Source: an uncultured Ruminiclostridium sp.
GTDB lineage: Bacteria > Bacillota > Clostridia > Oscillospirales > Ruminococcaceae
Direction: 5' to 3'
Assembly: GCA_944388385.1 (NCBI GenBank)
Contig: CALXIO010000023.1
Location: 1-33,753, forward strand
DNA length: 33,753 bases
In this document: piece after piece, positions 14,590 to 23,491 of the stretch
Numbering within the stretch: the first letter of the stretch is position 1
Layout: every line of letters starts with the position of its first letter
Made by a program: the position numbers and the translations under genes
The notes under the pieces: model-generated
What the model was told of the DNA's origin: nothing
Databases searched by the model: none
The model's input: only the letters and a program-made list of their open reading frames with translations

Positions 14590-15102
14590 ATGTTTAACAA
14601 AGTTATTATGATGGGCCGTATAGTTACAGATCTGGAGTTAAAGACTACTCCCAACGGTGTTTCTGTGTTGTCATTCCGTATTGCGGTTGACAGAAGATAC
14701 CAGACCAAGGGAGAGGACAGAAAGTCGGATTTCTTCAATGTTACAGCCTGGAGAAATGAAGCAGAATTCATTTCAAAGTATTTCGGCAAGGGCAGAATGA
14801 TTCTCATTGAAGGTGAGCTTCAGACAAGAGAGTATCAGGATAAGAACGGAAACACAGTACGTGTTACCGAGATTATCGTTGACCGTTCCACCTTCACAGG
14901 TGAAAAGGCAAATGCGTCAGCTAACACAGGTTCAAATTATGGTGGTGGTAGTGGTAATAATTCACCCTATCAGAACTACCCCGGTAACGCATCAGAAAGC
15001 CATCCCGCAAATGCTTCTAATACCGAACCCACTGTTTCAAAGGGTAGTACAGACGACTTCAAGGAAGTCGCTGAAGATGACGATGACGGCTACCCGTTCT
15101 GA
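14590..15102 (+). CDS. ssb: single-stranded DNA-binding protein
   Basis: 170 residues. The N-terminal OB fold (about 1-108) begins [23 protein letters not shown] and contains [21 protein letters not shown] and [14 protein letters not shown] disordered Gly/Asn/Ser/Pro-rich linker (about 110-155) leads to the acidic tip DDDDGYPF, a Firmicute form of the DDDIPF tail that recruits replication and repair partners. AGGAGG precedes the ATG. Its place between rpsF and rpsR is the classical arrangement and marks this as the chromosomal copy. Confidence 0.98.
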   Translation: MFNKVIMMGRIVTDLELKTTPNGVSVLSFRIAVDRRYQTKGEDRKSDFFNVTAWRNEAEFISKYFGKGRMILIEGELQTREYQDKNGNTVRVTEIIVDRSTFTGEKANASANTGSNYGGGSGNNSPYQNYPGNASESHPANASNTEPTVSKGSTDDFKEVAEDDDDGYPF

Positions 15103-15125
15103 TTAAGATAAGGAGGATTAAAAAA

Positions 15126-15374
15126 ATGTCTGATAAGGAAAAGACAGTTGCTCGTCCCGTAAAGCGTTCAAGAAAAAAGGTTTGTCAGTTTTGCGCAGAC
15201 AGAGCTGAATTTATTGATTACAAGGATGTAGCAAAGCTCAGAAAGTGCATGACAGAGCGTTACAAGATTCTGCCCCGCAGAGTAACAGGCTGCTGCGCTT
15301 ATCACCAGAGAGAGCTTACAACAGCTATCAAGAAGGCAAGACAGGTTGCCCTTATTCCTTACGTTTCCGACTGA
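15126..15374 (+). CDS. rpsR: 30S ribosomal protein bS18
   Basis: 82 residues. [32 protein letters not shown] sequence, with IDYKDV and the [22 protein letters not shown] core, is diagnostic of bS18. It keeps Cys residues in a CxxC and a CC pair, so this may be a zinc-type (C+) paralog rather than the Cys-free form. It binds next to bS6 on the 30S platform. GGAGG lies upstream, and it is the last gene of the operon, followed by a strong terminator. Confidence 0.98.
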   Translation: MSDKEKTVARPVKRSRKKVCQFCADRAEFIDYKDVAKLRKCMTERYKILPRRVTGCCAYHQRELTTAIKKARQVALIPYVSD

Positions 15375-15396
15375 TTCGGAAAATAAAAGAATATTA

Positions 15397-15426
15397 AAGC
15401 CGGACATAAGTCCGGCTTTTTTGTTT
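15397..15426 (+). terminator. terminator of the rpsF operon
   Basis: AAGCCGGAC (15397-15405), ATAA loop, GTCCGGCTT (15410-15418), then TTTTTGTTTT. Confidence 0.93.
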
Positions 15427-15428
15427 TA

Positions 15429-15454
15429 TAAAAAACCCCCTGAAAATTCAGGGG
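15429..15454 (-). terminator. terminator of the anchored protein gene at 15465
   Basis: CCCCTGA (15437-15443) and TCAGGGG (15448-15454). On the minus strand the hairpin is followed by G then TTTTTT. Confidence 0.88.
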
Positions 15455-15464
15455 ATAATTTTAT

Positions 15465-17108
15465 TTAAGGCATCATCTCAAGGTAATCAATAAAATTACC
15501 TGTCTGCATTTCCTGGTCGATAAAATCCATTGCAGGCTCATCCGCACCGCCTGTAATACCGGTATCGGTATCATCAGGGAACATACCAAAGGCAAATAAA
15601 AGCTGGCCTACGATATAATACATTGACTTTTCGTTGACAGAAGTAAACTTTTGGGCGACCTCCATCAGCTTTTCTTCATCAAGAAGAGAGTCGAGTGTTT
15701 CTTCGGAGGATATATCAACTGAGTTGCTTTCGTTTGTTTCAGGGAAGGAAATATCCTTATATTCCTTAAGTAAGTAATTTATCTGAATACTGCCGGGGGT
15801 AGTATCTTCAGTACCGGGATAGTTTACGGTAACACTGCCTTCCTCATCCTTTACATCAAAGATAACATCAAACTTAATATTCTCACTTGCAGGTGCTGAC
15901 TCTGTTTCATCATAGATATTATTCTGAATAACAGTCACATCAGCAGTACCGGTATAACCGCCCTTATTTTCATTGTACTCAAAATCAATGGTAAACATTT
16001 CGGCAATTAAAAGAGCACCGGTATTTTTGCCGTTCTGATTTACATCATAAAGGGCAAACACAACCTTTTCGTTTACGTCAATAATATCTCTGCCGATTAT
16101 TTTATTACCCTTGGAATAAACCCTCATCTTAACCATTTCGCCGTTGCTGTCAGCCGCAGTTTGAAACTCAGTCTTTAAGTCCTCAGCCGCCTCAAGGATT
16201 GTTTCTTTATCCACACCAAGTCCGGTTAAAATGCTTTCATTTTCAGCCATCTGATTTAAGCACTTGCAAACATAATCGGAATATTTCTGTGGGGTAATGG
16301 TGATAGTATCAATATCACACTTGACATTGATATTACCATAGGATAAGCTGCCCTCTGTTCTTACAGCGGTGTCGGTAAAGTCGGTAATGTAGTTTTTAAT
16401 AAATATCTCGGCTATATCCGTAAGATATCCGGTATCTTCACTTACAGTAATTTCTTCCTCAGCATCCGGCTCCATATTAACAAGGATATATTTATCGGTA
16501 AGCTGTGGAATACCTATCGTCATCTCATAGCCCTTCATCCATTGGTCTATGGTAATAAGGTCGGTATCATCAGAGCCTAAGGTAAGGGAAAAACCGCTTT
16601 CCTTAGCGGCAAGATTTTGTGTATAGCTTAATTTAAAATAATCCTTTACTCCGTCATGGTCAGCAATAAAATCCATATCCATGGAATTTTTTGTACTTGC
16701 CATATCTATTGCACTTTGTGACAAGGACATAAAATAGGTGGTCTCTAAGGTCTTAAGATCCTTTTTATCAAAGAATATCTTCCATGCAAAAAATCCTGCC
16801 ACACCAAGCACTATAACAAGTACAACTATAAGCGCAATAATCGGCGCCTTGCTTTTCTTTTTCTTTACCACAGGAAAAGAAGCGGCGGAGTATTGATTTT
16901 GCACGGTGTAGTCATCTAAAGCATGAACGTTTATATTGTTGTTATACATACCGTGTATCTGCTGAGTATTGCCGGAATTATTAAACTGTGCCGGATTATC
17001 CACCATTTCCACCTTAGGGGTAAAGTCATTGGGATTTTCCGCTGAATCTGCTTCATCGGCAAATTCATTAAGCACATCTCTCCAGTTTTCGTTCTGATTG
17101 TTATCCAT
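15465..17108 (-). CDS. membrane-anchored extracytoplasmic protein, unknown
   Basis: 547 residues from the ATG at 17108, chosen because GGAGG lies 6 nt upstream; an earlier in-frame start at 17147 would lie inside the promoter. A cytoplasmic, Asn/Asp-rich N-terminus of about 85 residues is followed by a basic KKKKSK and one transmembrane helix (APIIALIVVLVIVLGVAGFFAW, split by eye near residues 92-113). The large outer part (about 120-547) has beta-rich repeats and blocks such as TYFMSLSQSAIDMASTKNS. It has no catalytic motif I recognise. Similar DUF6583-type anchored proteins exist in Clostridia, but that label is uncertain. It has its own promoter and terminator. Confidence 0.75.
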   Translation of the reverse strand: MDNNQNENWRDVLNEFADEADSAENPNDFTPKVEMVDNPAQFNNSGNTQQIHGMYNNNINVHALDDYTVQNQYSAASFPVVKKKKSKAPIIALIVVLVIVLGVAGFFAWKIFFDKKDLKTLETTYFMSLSQSAIDMASTKNSMDMDFIADHDGVKDYFKLSYTQNLAAKESGFSLTLGSDDTDLITIDQWMKGYEMTIGIPQLTDKYILVNMEPDAEEEITVSEDTGYLTDIAEIFIKNYITDFTDTAVRTEGSLSYGNINVKCDIDTITITPQKYSDYVCKCLNQMAENESILTGLGVDKETILEAAEDLKTEFQTAADSNGEMVKMRVYSKGNKIIGRDIIDVNEKVVFALYDVNQNGKNTGALLIAEMFTIDFEYNENKGGYTGTADVTVIQNNIYDETESAPASENIKFDVIFDVKDEEGSVTVNYPGTEDTTPGSIQINYLLKEYKDISFPETNESNSVDISSEETLDSLLDEEKLMEVAQKFTSVNEKSMYYIVGQLLFAFGMFPDDTDTGITGGADEPAMDFIDQEMQTGNFIDYLEMMP

Positions 17109-17137
17109 ATAAACCTCCGTGTTATTATATTGTTTAT

Positions 17138-17166
17138 ATTCTATCATATTTAAGTAATATTTTCAA
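17138..17166 (-). promoter_or_regulatory. promoter of the anchored protein gene
   Basis: On the minus strand TTGAAA (17161-17166) and TAGAAT (17138-17143), 17-bp spacer. Confidence 0.7.
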
Positions 17167-17256
17167 TAGAATTTCGTAAAAACTGTAACTAATATCAAAA
17201 AACTGCCTTCCTGTATTCCTTATTCGGCAATTATTACAAGCAGGGGAATAATACTA

Positions 17257-17285
17257 TTGAAATTAAATTCATATTATGCTATTAT
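17257..17285 (+). promoter_or_regulatory. promoter of the flavoprotein gene
   Basis: TTGAAA (17257-17262) and TATTAT (17280-17285), 17-bp spacer, with the start codon at 17333. Confidence 0.65.
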
Positions 17286-17332
17286 ATTACTGCGGAAAAA
17301 AACCCAAAACCCAAAAGAGAAAGGTGATATTT

Positions 17333-17947
17333 ATGAAGGTTATAGCAATAAACGGAAGCCCCAAGCCCGGGGGCAATACATACACCGCCTTAAAGGCAGT
17401 ATGCGATGAGCTTGAGAAAAACGGCATTGAAACAGAGATTGTAAATGTAGGCAATTTAAAGCTTACAGGCTGTCGCGGTTGCGGATATTGCTCAAAGAAT
17501 AACGGCAAATGTGTACTTGATGACGGACTTAATGAAATTGCCGCAAAGGTAAGAGAGGCTGACGGCCTTGTAGTAGGAACTCCAGTATACTATGCAGGAA
17601 TTAACGGCACATTAAAGAGCTTCTTAGACAGACTTTACTACACCTCAAGCGCTTCAATGAGATTTAAGCCTGCCGCATCCCTTGCGGTACTTAGAAGAAG
17701 CGGCGGTGTTACATCAATAGAGGATATAAACCGTTTCTTCCTCTTTAGTGAAATGATAATAACCCCCACCAGATACTGGCCTGTTATCCACGGTCAGACC
17801 CCCGGACAGGTAAGCCTTGACACAGAGGGTATGCAGATAGCAAGGGGAATAGGCAACAACATGGCTTATCTCCTTAAAATGCAGGCAGAAAGCAAGGTAG
17901 AAAAGCCTGCTATGGAGCCTAAGGAAACCATGAATTTCATAAGATAA
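17333..17947 (+). CDS. flavodoxin-fold FMN reductase with iron-sulfur-type cysteine cluster
   Basis: 204 residues from the ATG at 17333 (AAAGGTG upstream). The N-terminus VIAINGSPKPGGNTYTAL is the FMN phosphate-binding loop. Cys47, Cys50, Cys53 and Cys60 form a compact CX2CX2CX6C pattern as in archaeal and clostridial iron-sulfur flavoproteins. GTPVYYAGINGTLKSFLDR is the second flavin-binding motif. It probably transfers electrons from a reduced donor to a small acceptor such as a quinone, nitro compound or metal ion; the substrate is unknown. Monocistronic, with a promoter upstream and a bidirectional terminator downstream. Confidence 0.85.
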   Translation: MKVIAINGSPKPGGNTYTALKAVCDELEKNGIETEIVNVGNLKLTGCRGCGYCSKNNGKCVLDDGLNEIAAKVREADGLVVGTPVYYAGINGTLKSFLDRLYYTSSASMRFKPAASLAVLRRSGGVTSIEDINRFFLFSEMIITPTRYWPVIHGQTPGQVSLDTEGMQIARGIGNNMAYLLKMQAESKVEKPAMEPKETMNFIR

Positions 17948-17950
17948 CAA

Positions 17951-17981
17951 AAAGCCTGACTTTAAGTCAGGCTTTTATTTT
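17951..17981. terminator. bidirectional terminator
   Basis: AAAGCCTGAC (17951-17960) and GTCAGGCTTT (17966-17975) with a TTTAA loop and T/A runs on both sides. It lies between convergent genes. Confidence 0.92.
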
Positions 17982-17990
17982 TACTATTGT

Positions 17991-20900
17991 TTACAGGCTT
18001 TTCTCAAATACCTTATCAAGAGCGCCAAACAGCTTCTTTATAACAATAGGCTTTGTTACATGGTCGTTCATTTCTGCTTCAAAGGCCTTTTGCTTATCCT
18101 CCTCAAAGGCATTTGCCGTCATGGCTATAATGGGAATATTTGCAAGAGCCTTTTTTTCAAGGGCTCTTATGCCCCTTGTAGCCTCATAGCCGTCAAGGGT
18201 GGGCATTTGTATATCCATAAGAATAACATCAAAATCCCCGGGGGTGCTGTCCTTTACCATTTGTATAGCCACATCGCCGTCATTTGCGGTAAATACGGTA
18301 AAGCCTGCCTCCTCAAGGACAGTCTGGGCAATTTCCCTGTTAAGCTCATTATCCTCAACAAGAAGAATTTTCTTGCCCTTGTATTTTTCCTCTATGGGCT
18401 TTGCGGTGGGTACTTCCTGCTTTTCAAAGGGCTTAGCTAAAACCTCTCTCAGCTCAGACATAAACAGGGGCTTAGAGCAAAATGCAGTAACTCCTGCCTG
18501 CTTTGCCTCCTCCTCAATATCCGCCCAGTCATAGGCTGTCATGATGATAATAGGCTTATCATCACCGATTATCTGCCTTATTCTTCTTACTGTTTCCACA
18601 CCGTTTAAATCCGGCATCATCCAGTCTATAATATATACCCCGAATTCCTCGCCCTGCTCCATAGCAAGCTTAGCACGAAGCACAGCCTCCTTGCCGGAGG
18701 TGGTCCAATCAGAGTGAAGCCCCATTGAGCAAAGCATCTTTGTAACACTGGCGCAGGTGTTATAGTCATCATCCGCCACCAATGCACGAAGACCTTTAAG
18801 CTGGGGGATAGGCTCTATTTTAGTTGTCTTTCCGGACAGCCTGAAGGGGAGAAGTATGGTAATTTCAGTACCCTTGCCCTCCTCACTTGTAACGGAAATG
18901 GTACCGTTCATCATATCAACTATATTCTTTGTTATAGCCATACCAAGGCCTGTACCCTGTATTCCGGAAACGGTGGTATTTCTCTCACGCTCAAAGGGCT
19001 CAAAAAGATGCTCCATGAACTTTTCACTCATGCCTATACCCGTATCACGGACCTTAAATTCAAATGAAGCACATCCCTTTAAATTACAAGGCTTCTGGGT
19101 AATTCTTACGCTTACAAGACCTCCCGGGGGAGTGAACTTCATAGCGTTGCTTAAAATATTCAGCAGTATCTGATTTAGCCTTAACTTATCGCAGATAATA
19201 TTCTCATCCAGAATATCCACCGTATCAATATAAAAGTCAAGCTGCTTTGAATTTATATCCGCCTGAACTATTGTCTTTAAGTCGTGCATTATTTCCGGCA
19301 GATTTGCTTCCTTTTCTTCAAGCTTCATCTTACCGCTTTCTATACGGCTCATATCAAGTACATCATTGATAAGGGAAAGCAGGTGATTGCTGGAGGTCAT
19401 TATTTTAGCAAGATACTGCTTTACAAGCTCGGTATTATCTATATGACGGGACGCTATTGCGGTAAGTCCGATAATGGCATTCATGGGAGTTCTTATATCA
19501 TGGGACATATTGTTTAAGAAAACAGTCTTAGCCCTGTTTGAATGCTGAGCCGCCGCTAAGGCCTCCTTCAGATTTTCCTGCTGTATTGCTATTTGCTTTT
19601 CCATTTCCTTACGGCTGTCAATATCCATAAACAGTCCGTAGAAGGTAATAGGCAGGCCGTTTTCCTTTCTTATATGCTTTCCTGCAACCCTGTACCAGCG
19701 GTAACCGTTTTTCTTTGTTATCATACGGAAATCCGTATCAAATATGGTATTTCCCTCATAGTCCTGCTCGGCCTTTTCAAATTCCTCCTTAGCCTTTGCA
19801 ACATCATCCGGATGGATTATACTCCACAGCCATTCAAGGCTGTTTTCATAGTCATTTTTATCGGTGTAGCCCACCATTTTAAGAGCCACATCACTCCATA
19901 TAACCTCATCACGCTCACCGAAGGAATTATACTGTATGCTCCAAAGTCCGCTGTCCAATACCTCATGGATAGTGTTCATAGCGGAGTTTGCCTGCTCTAA
20001 TTCCTCCAGAGCCTTCTGTCTTTCTCTTTCAAGGGCGTCATGCTCCTTTTTATCGGTTATATCAAAGAACACACCGAAGAACTTAACCGGTGTACCGTCA
20101 GGCCTTCTTGTAACATCTCCGTGAACTCTGAACCAGCGGTAGCCCTTGTCCTTTGTTTTAAGGCGGTATTCCACGTTATATTCAGTATTGCCGGTGTAGT
20201 CATATACAGCCTTGTCTATATTGTCAAAGGCAATATTCCAGTCATCCGGGTGTAAAAGATTAGCCCAGGATTCAAGCCTGTTGGGAAAGTCGTTTTCATC
20301 CTTATATCCCAGCATCTGCCTGAATTCATCGCTCCAGTTTACCCCTATACGCTTGCCCTTTTCGTTATAGTCCATACTCCACATACCGGAGTTTATCAGC
20401 TTATGTATAATGCGGTAATTGTTTTCCGTTTCCTTAATGGCATTCTGAAGATTATCAACAGCAAGAGTCCGTTCTTCAAGCATACTTATCTGCTTTGATG
20501 CCGCCTCGTCCGCCAGCTTTCTGTCATGAATATCCACAAACATACCCACAAACATAACAGGTGTACCATCACGGCGCCTTGATATTTTACCAAGGGCACG
20601 AAACCACCTGTACCCACGGTTTTTGGTACGAAGGCGATATTCAACATCATATATTTTCTTACCGGAGTAGTCGTTTATGGTGCCGTAGAAATCCTCCAGT
20701 ACCCTTGGCTTATCCACAGGGTGAAGAATATCTATCCAAGCCTGTCTTGTGTTAGGAAATTCAGCAACCCCGTTATAGCCTATCATTCTGCGAAATTCAT
20801 TACTCCACAGCACCTTAGACATTTCGCCGGATTCATCAAAATCCACCGACCACATACCTGACCCCATAAGCTCATGGATAAGGTTAAGGGAGGTGGTTTC

Positions 20901-21398
20901 ATGCTCCAGCCTTTCAAGGTCCTTCATTCTCTGCTTTGTAAGTCTTTGCAGCTTTTTGTCGTTTTCCTTCTGAATCTGATCCTCTGTAGCATCCTCTAAA
21001 AATACATAGTACACATTACCGTACTTAGGGGACTTAACATAGTGACCCCATGCCTTAAGCCAATGGATACTGCCTGTTCTTGTAATAATTCTGAACTGGG
21101 CATAGGCACGCTTTTCGGGGTTATCCCTCATCTGATCATCTATGCTTTTCTTCACCCCGTCAATATCCTCAGGATGAACTAATTTCCCGAAGGTAAGGGA
21201 GGTAAATTCCTCAAATTCCTGCCTTGTTTCACATTCATATATCTTTACAAGCTGTTTGTTGAAGTAGACAATGTTTTCCTCCTCATTGTCACAATAAACC
21301 ATAAAGCCGCCGGGCATTTCCTCACATATTGAGGATACTATTGAATCTCTGTTAAGATTAAAGACAGAACCTATATTTGCGGGATTTTCCTTTTTCAT
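17991..21398 (-). CDS. soluble hybrid histidine kinase: four PAS, HisKA, HATPase, two receivers
   Basis: 1135 residues from the ATG at 21398; the longer frame to 21461 would start inside the promoter. Order: PAS 1 (about 28-140), three mutually similar PAS/PAC modules (about 178-290, 337-450, 483-595; each starts G-M/L-W-S and ends FVDIHDR/FFDITDK/FMDIDSR), a coiled linker, HisKA with His633 in NNMSHDIRTPMN, HATPase with N751, DTGIG (785-789) and GTGLG (815-819), REC 1 with Asp925 and REC 2 with Asp1062. No signal peptide or membrane helix is seen, so it should sense an internal cue. No Hpt domain and no partner regulator lie adjacent, so the phosphorelay partner is elsewhere. The repeated PAS units suggest internal duplication. 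Confidence 0.95.
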   Translation of the reverse strand: MKKENPANIGSVFNLNRDSIVSSICEEMPGGFMVYCDNEEENIVYFNKQLVKIYECETRQEFEEFTSLTFGKLVHPEDIDGVKKSIDDQMRDNPEKRAYAQFRIITRTGSIHWLKAWGHYVKSPKYGNVYYVFLEDATEDQIQKENDKKLQRLTKQRMKDLERLEHETTSLNLIHELMGSGMWSVDFDESGEMSKVLWSNEFRRMIGYNGVAEFPNTRQAWIDILHPVDKPRVLEDFYGTINDYSGKKIYDVEYRLRTKNRGYRWFRALGKISRRRDGTPVMFVGMFVDIHDRKLADEAASKQISMLEERTLAVDNLQNAIKETENNYRIIHKLINSGMWSMDYNEKGKRIGVNWSDEFRQMLGYKDENDFPNRLESWANLLHPDDWNIAFDNIDKAVYDYTGNTEYNVEYRLKTKDKGYRWFRVHGDVTRRPDGTPVKFFGVFFDITDKKEHDALERERQKALEELEQANSAMNTIHEVLDSGLWSIQYNSFGERDEVIWSDVALKMVGYTDKNDYENSLEWLWSIIHPDDVAKAKEEFEKAEQDYEGNTIFDTDFRMITKKNGYRWYRVAGKHIRKENGLPITFYGLFMDIDSRKEMEKQIAIQQENLKEALAAAQHSNRAKTVFLNNMSHDIRTPMNAIIGLTAIASRHIDNTELVKQYLAKIMTSSNHLLSLINDVLDMSRIESGKMKLEEKEANLPEIMHDLKTIVQADINSKQLDFYIDTVDILDENIICDKLRLNQILLNILSNAMKFTPPGGLVSVRITQKPCNLKGCASFEFKVRDTGIGMSEKFMEHLFEPFERERNTTVSGIQGTGLGMAITKNIVDMMNGTISVTSEEGKGTEITILLPFRLSGKTTKIEPIPQLKGLRALVADDDYNTCASVTKMLCSMGLHSDWTTSGKEAVLRAKLAMEQGEEFGVYIIDWMMPDLNGVETVRRIRQIIGDDKPIIIMTAYDWADIEEEAKQAGVTAFCSKPLFMSELREVLAKPFEKQEVPTAKPIEEKYKGKKILLVEDNELNREIAQTVLEEAGFTVFTANDGDVAIQMVKDSTPGDFDVILMDIQMPTLDGYEATRGIRALEKKALANIPIIAMTANAFEEDKQKAFEAEMNDHVTKPIVIKKLFGALDKVFEKSL

Positions 21399-21465
21399 AA
21401 TATAACCTGCTTTTCCTTGAAATTTTAAAAAAATCGCCCTATTGATAAATAAACTATACACTGTA

Positions 21466-21494
21466 ATTATACTTTATCACGATAAAAAAGTCAA
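21466..21494 (-). promoter_or_regulatory. promoter of the hybrid kinase with spacer inverted repeat
   Basis: On the minus strand TTGACT (21489-21494) and TATAAT (21466-21471), spacer 17 bp. TTTATC/GATAAA arms (21473-21478 and 21481-21486) lie in the spacer and could be a repressor site. Confidence 0.65.
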
Positions 21495-21506
21495 GGACGG
21501 AATAAA

Positions 21507-21532
21507 TGAAAAAAGCCCGCATAAGCGGGCTT
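21507..21532 (-). terminator. terminator of the cyclophilin gene
   Basis: AAGCCCGC (21513-21520) and GCGGGCTT (21525-21532) with an ATAA loop. On the minus strand a T-run follows the stem. Confidence 0.9.
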
Positions 21533-21537
21533 ATATT

Positions 21538-22011
21538 TTACTCCACAATAGTAACCTTTTTCATAACCTGGGGTTCTATTGGCTTATCTCTCATATCTGT
21601 GGGAACGGATGCAATCTCATCCACAACCTCAATTCCCTCAACTACCTTACCGAATGCGGCATAGCTGCCGTCAAGGTGGGGAGCATCCTTGTGCATAATA
21701 AAGAACTGTGAGCTTGCGGAATTAGGCATCATGGAGCGAGCCATTGAAATAACGCCCCTTGTGTGCTTAAGGTCATTATCAACGCCGTTCATGGCAAATT
21801 CACCCTTGATATGCTCACCTGAACCGCCCATGCCTGTGCCCTCAGGGTCGCCGCCCTGGATCATAAATCCGCTTATTACTCTGTGGAAGATAAGGCCGTC
21901 ATAAAAGCCCTCCTTAACCAGCTTTTCAAAGCTAGCCACAGTAATAGGCGCCTTGTCGTGGTAAAGCTCGATAAGAATTTTCTTACCGTTTTCCATTTCG
22001 ATTTGTACCAT
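21538..22011 (-). CDS. cyclophilin-type peptidyl-prolyl cis-trans isomerase
   Basis: 157 residues, a minimal single-domain cyclophilin. Catalytic and binding motifs: FHRVISGFMIQGGDPEGTG (with the catalytic Arg in FHRV), GEFAMNG, SMARSMMPNSASSQFFI and LDGSYAAFGKVVEGIEVVD. There is no signal peptide, so it is cytoplasmic; it speeds proline isomerisation in protein folding. AAAGGA precedes the ATG at 22011. A small hairpin (22032-22037/22041-22046) lies just upstream of the ribosome site. It lies downstream of the copA-transglutaminase genes with no clear terminator between them. Confidence 0.95.
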   Translation of the reverse strand: MVQIEMENGKKILIELYHDKAPITVASFEKLVKEGFYDGLIFHRVISGFMIQGGDPEGTGMGGSGEHIKGEFAMNGVDNDLKHTRGVISMARSMMPNSASSQFFIMHKDAPHLDGSYAAFGKVVEGIEVVDEIASVPTDMRDKPIEPQVMKKVTIVE

Positions 22012-22031
22012 TGTTTTATATTCCTTTCATT

Positions 22032-22046
22032 ACGGCTTGTAGCCGT
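22032..22046. other. small hairpin upstream of the cyclophilin start
   Basis: ACGGCT and AGCCGT with a TGT loop. A T-run follows only on the plus strand, where no gene needs it; on the minus strand the hairpin sits about 20 nt before the cyclophilin start. Role unknown. Confidence 0.4.
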
Positions 22047-22104
22047 TATTTTTTTATTCAGAATTTCACCCGGGGAAATTATCACCGCATACCTTTTAAT
22101 ATCC

Positions 22105-23316
22105 TTATCTTCTCTTTTTTATAAAAATCAGCATCAGTATAACCAAAGGAACAAGCAAAACCAAAAGAATTATTACAAACCCTGTATTATCAGTTGTATT
22201 AGTATCGTCATTAACAGGTGTTTCGTTACCGGGGTTACTTTCTTGTGCTGTACTTTGGGAAACACTTGTTATATACTCATCAGTTTTAAAATACTCCTCT
22301 GCCTTGAAAAATTCCCTTATTTCCGCAGAATATCCGCAATGATCCATAGACAGGGCTTCAATGGTAATATCAGTATAGAATTCAAAACAGCCACGGTATA
22401 TCTCCTCGCCGTTTTTGTAATCGTTAAGGGAATTCCAGCCTGCATCCACTATAACTATCCTGTCATCAAGCCTTACAGCAGACCATTCATGATTTATTCC
22501 TGCATTGGTAAGCTCATCAAAGGTAATTCCGTCTGTTGCGGTAGCGCCTCTTACATTCATGGTAGAAAGCCCCTGAGCCTGACACAGGGCGTTAAACATA
22601 TTAGCATATCCGCCGCATACAGTATGCCTTGTTTCAAGCACGTGTTCAAGACAGACTGTTTCAGCGGTTACGGAAATATCCCTTGCATCATGGTCATAGT
22701 AAAGATTATCACTTACCCATCTGCAGATACGAAGTATTTTCTCGTAGTCATCAGAAGCCCCTTGACATATTTCGTCAGAGAGATTTTTTACCTTTTCCAA
22801 AACAGCCCTTGTATGCTCAGGGTCATAATGACTGCATACATAAGCCGCCCATAGCTTAGAGGGGGTATTTACGGGATTTTCAATAACAGCCCTGTTTTTT
22901 TCAGCCGCCCCGTTATCCGGAAAGCACCAGTTACCCTCATCGTCCATTCGCATAAGGTATCTCATATAGCCGTTATTTACACGAAAATAAACATATTCAT
23001 AGCCGCCGTATTTTTCATCCACCTGATTTAAATCAATTTCAAAGGAAAATTCCCCGGTGTCGCTGTTAAACTCCAGATCCTTTTCTGAATTAAAAAGTCC
23101 CCCTGCAAAGCTTTCTGCACCGGTATATTTGCCCTTGGCATAAAGGGTATTATCCTTAATCCGAAGCTCAGCATAATAATCCGGATTATTAGTAGTAAGC
23201 AGGGAATTGTTATTTTCCGCAAAAGCCCATAAGGGAGTAGCTATTTCCATAAGAATAACCACTCCCACAGCTACAGACTTTTTAATTATATCAGTCAATA
23301 ACTTCATAGCCGGCAT
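22105..23316 (-). CDS. transglutaminase-like protein, exported and C-terminally anchored
   Basis: 403 residues from the ATG at 23316, preferred because AAGAAGG lies 9 nt upstream; an ATG at 23307 is an alternative. A signal-type segment (about 12-33, ending LWAFAEN) is followed by a beta-rich region (about 45-130) and a transglutaminase-like domain: Cys234 in RHTVCGGYANMFNAL, His276 in INHEWSAVR and Asp291 in VIVDAGWNSL form the expected triad. A C-terminal hydrophobic segment VIILLVLLVPLVILMLIF plus KKRR anchors it, so the enzyme faces outside. It may act as a cysteine peptidase or cross-linker on cell-surface proteins (inference). It overlaps the end of copA by 26 bp, so it is translated from the same mRNA. 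Confidence 0.85.
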   Translation of the reverse strand: MPAMKLLTDIIKKSVAVGVVILMEIATPLWAFAENNNSLLTTNNPDYYAELRIKDNTLYAKGKYTGAESFAGGLFNSEKDLEFNSDTGEFSFEIDLNQVDEKYGGYEYVYFRVNNGYMRYLMRMDDEGNWCFPDNGAAEKNRAVIENPVNTPSKLWAAYVCSHYDPEHTRAVLEKVKNLSDEICQGASDDYEKILRICRWVSDNLYYDHDARDISVTAETVCLEHVLETRHTVCGGYANMFNALCQAQGLSTMNVRGATATDGITFDELTNAGINHEWSAVRLDDRIVIVDAGWNSLNDYKNGEEIYRGCFEFYTDITIEALSMDHCGYSAEIREFFKAEEYFKTDEYITSVSQSTAQESNPGNETPVNDDTNTTDNTGFVIILLVLLVPLVILMLIFIKKRR

Positions 23317-23491
23317 CCACAATAGCCTTCTTTAAATCATCAAGGCTTACATTATCGGGATATTCCACCTCAACCTGCTTCTTTTCAAGGTCAGCTGTAG
23401 CATTAACACCCTCAAAGGCCTTAAGGGTCTTTTCAACTGTTGCTGTGCAGTGTCCGCACATCATACCTTCAACTTTGATAATAGTCTTCAT
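23291..23491 (-). CDS. CopZ-like HMA domain, possible internal translation product of copA
   Basis: In frame with copA, codon 778 is ATG (23491), preceded at 8-nt spacing by a perfect AAGGAG (23500-23505). Translation from here gives a 66-aa free heavy-metal-associated domain: MKTIIKVEG then the metal site MMCGHC (Cys789 and Cys792 of the full protein), ending in DAGYEVID. This is exactly the size and shape of CopZ copper chaperones. Whether it is made separately, or only as the C-terminal domain of the ATPase, cannot be decided from sequence alone, but an ideal ribosome site inside a coding region is rarely accidental. Confidence 0.5.
   Translation of the reverse strand: MKTIIKVEGMMCGHCTATVEKTLKAFEGVNATADLEKKQVEVEYPDNVSLDDLKKAIVDAGYEVID

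Noticed and set aside
21883..22854. 323-codon plus-strand frame opposite the transglutaminase gene
   Set aside because: The transglutaminase triad and signal peptide identify the minus-strand frame as real; the plus frame has no domain or ribosome site.
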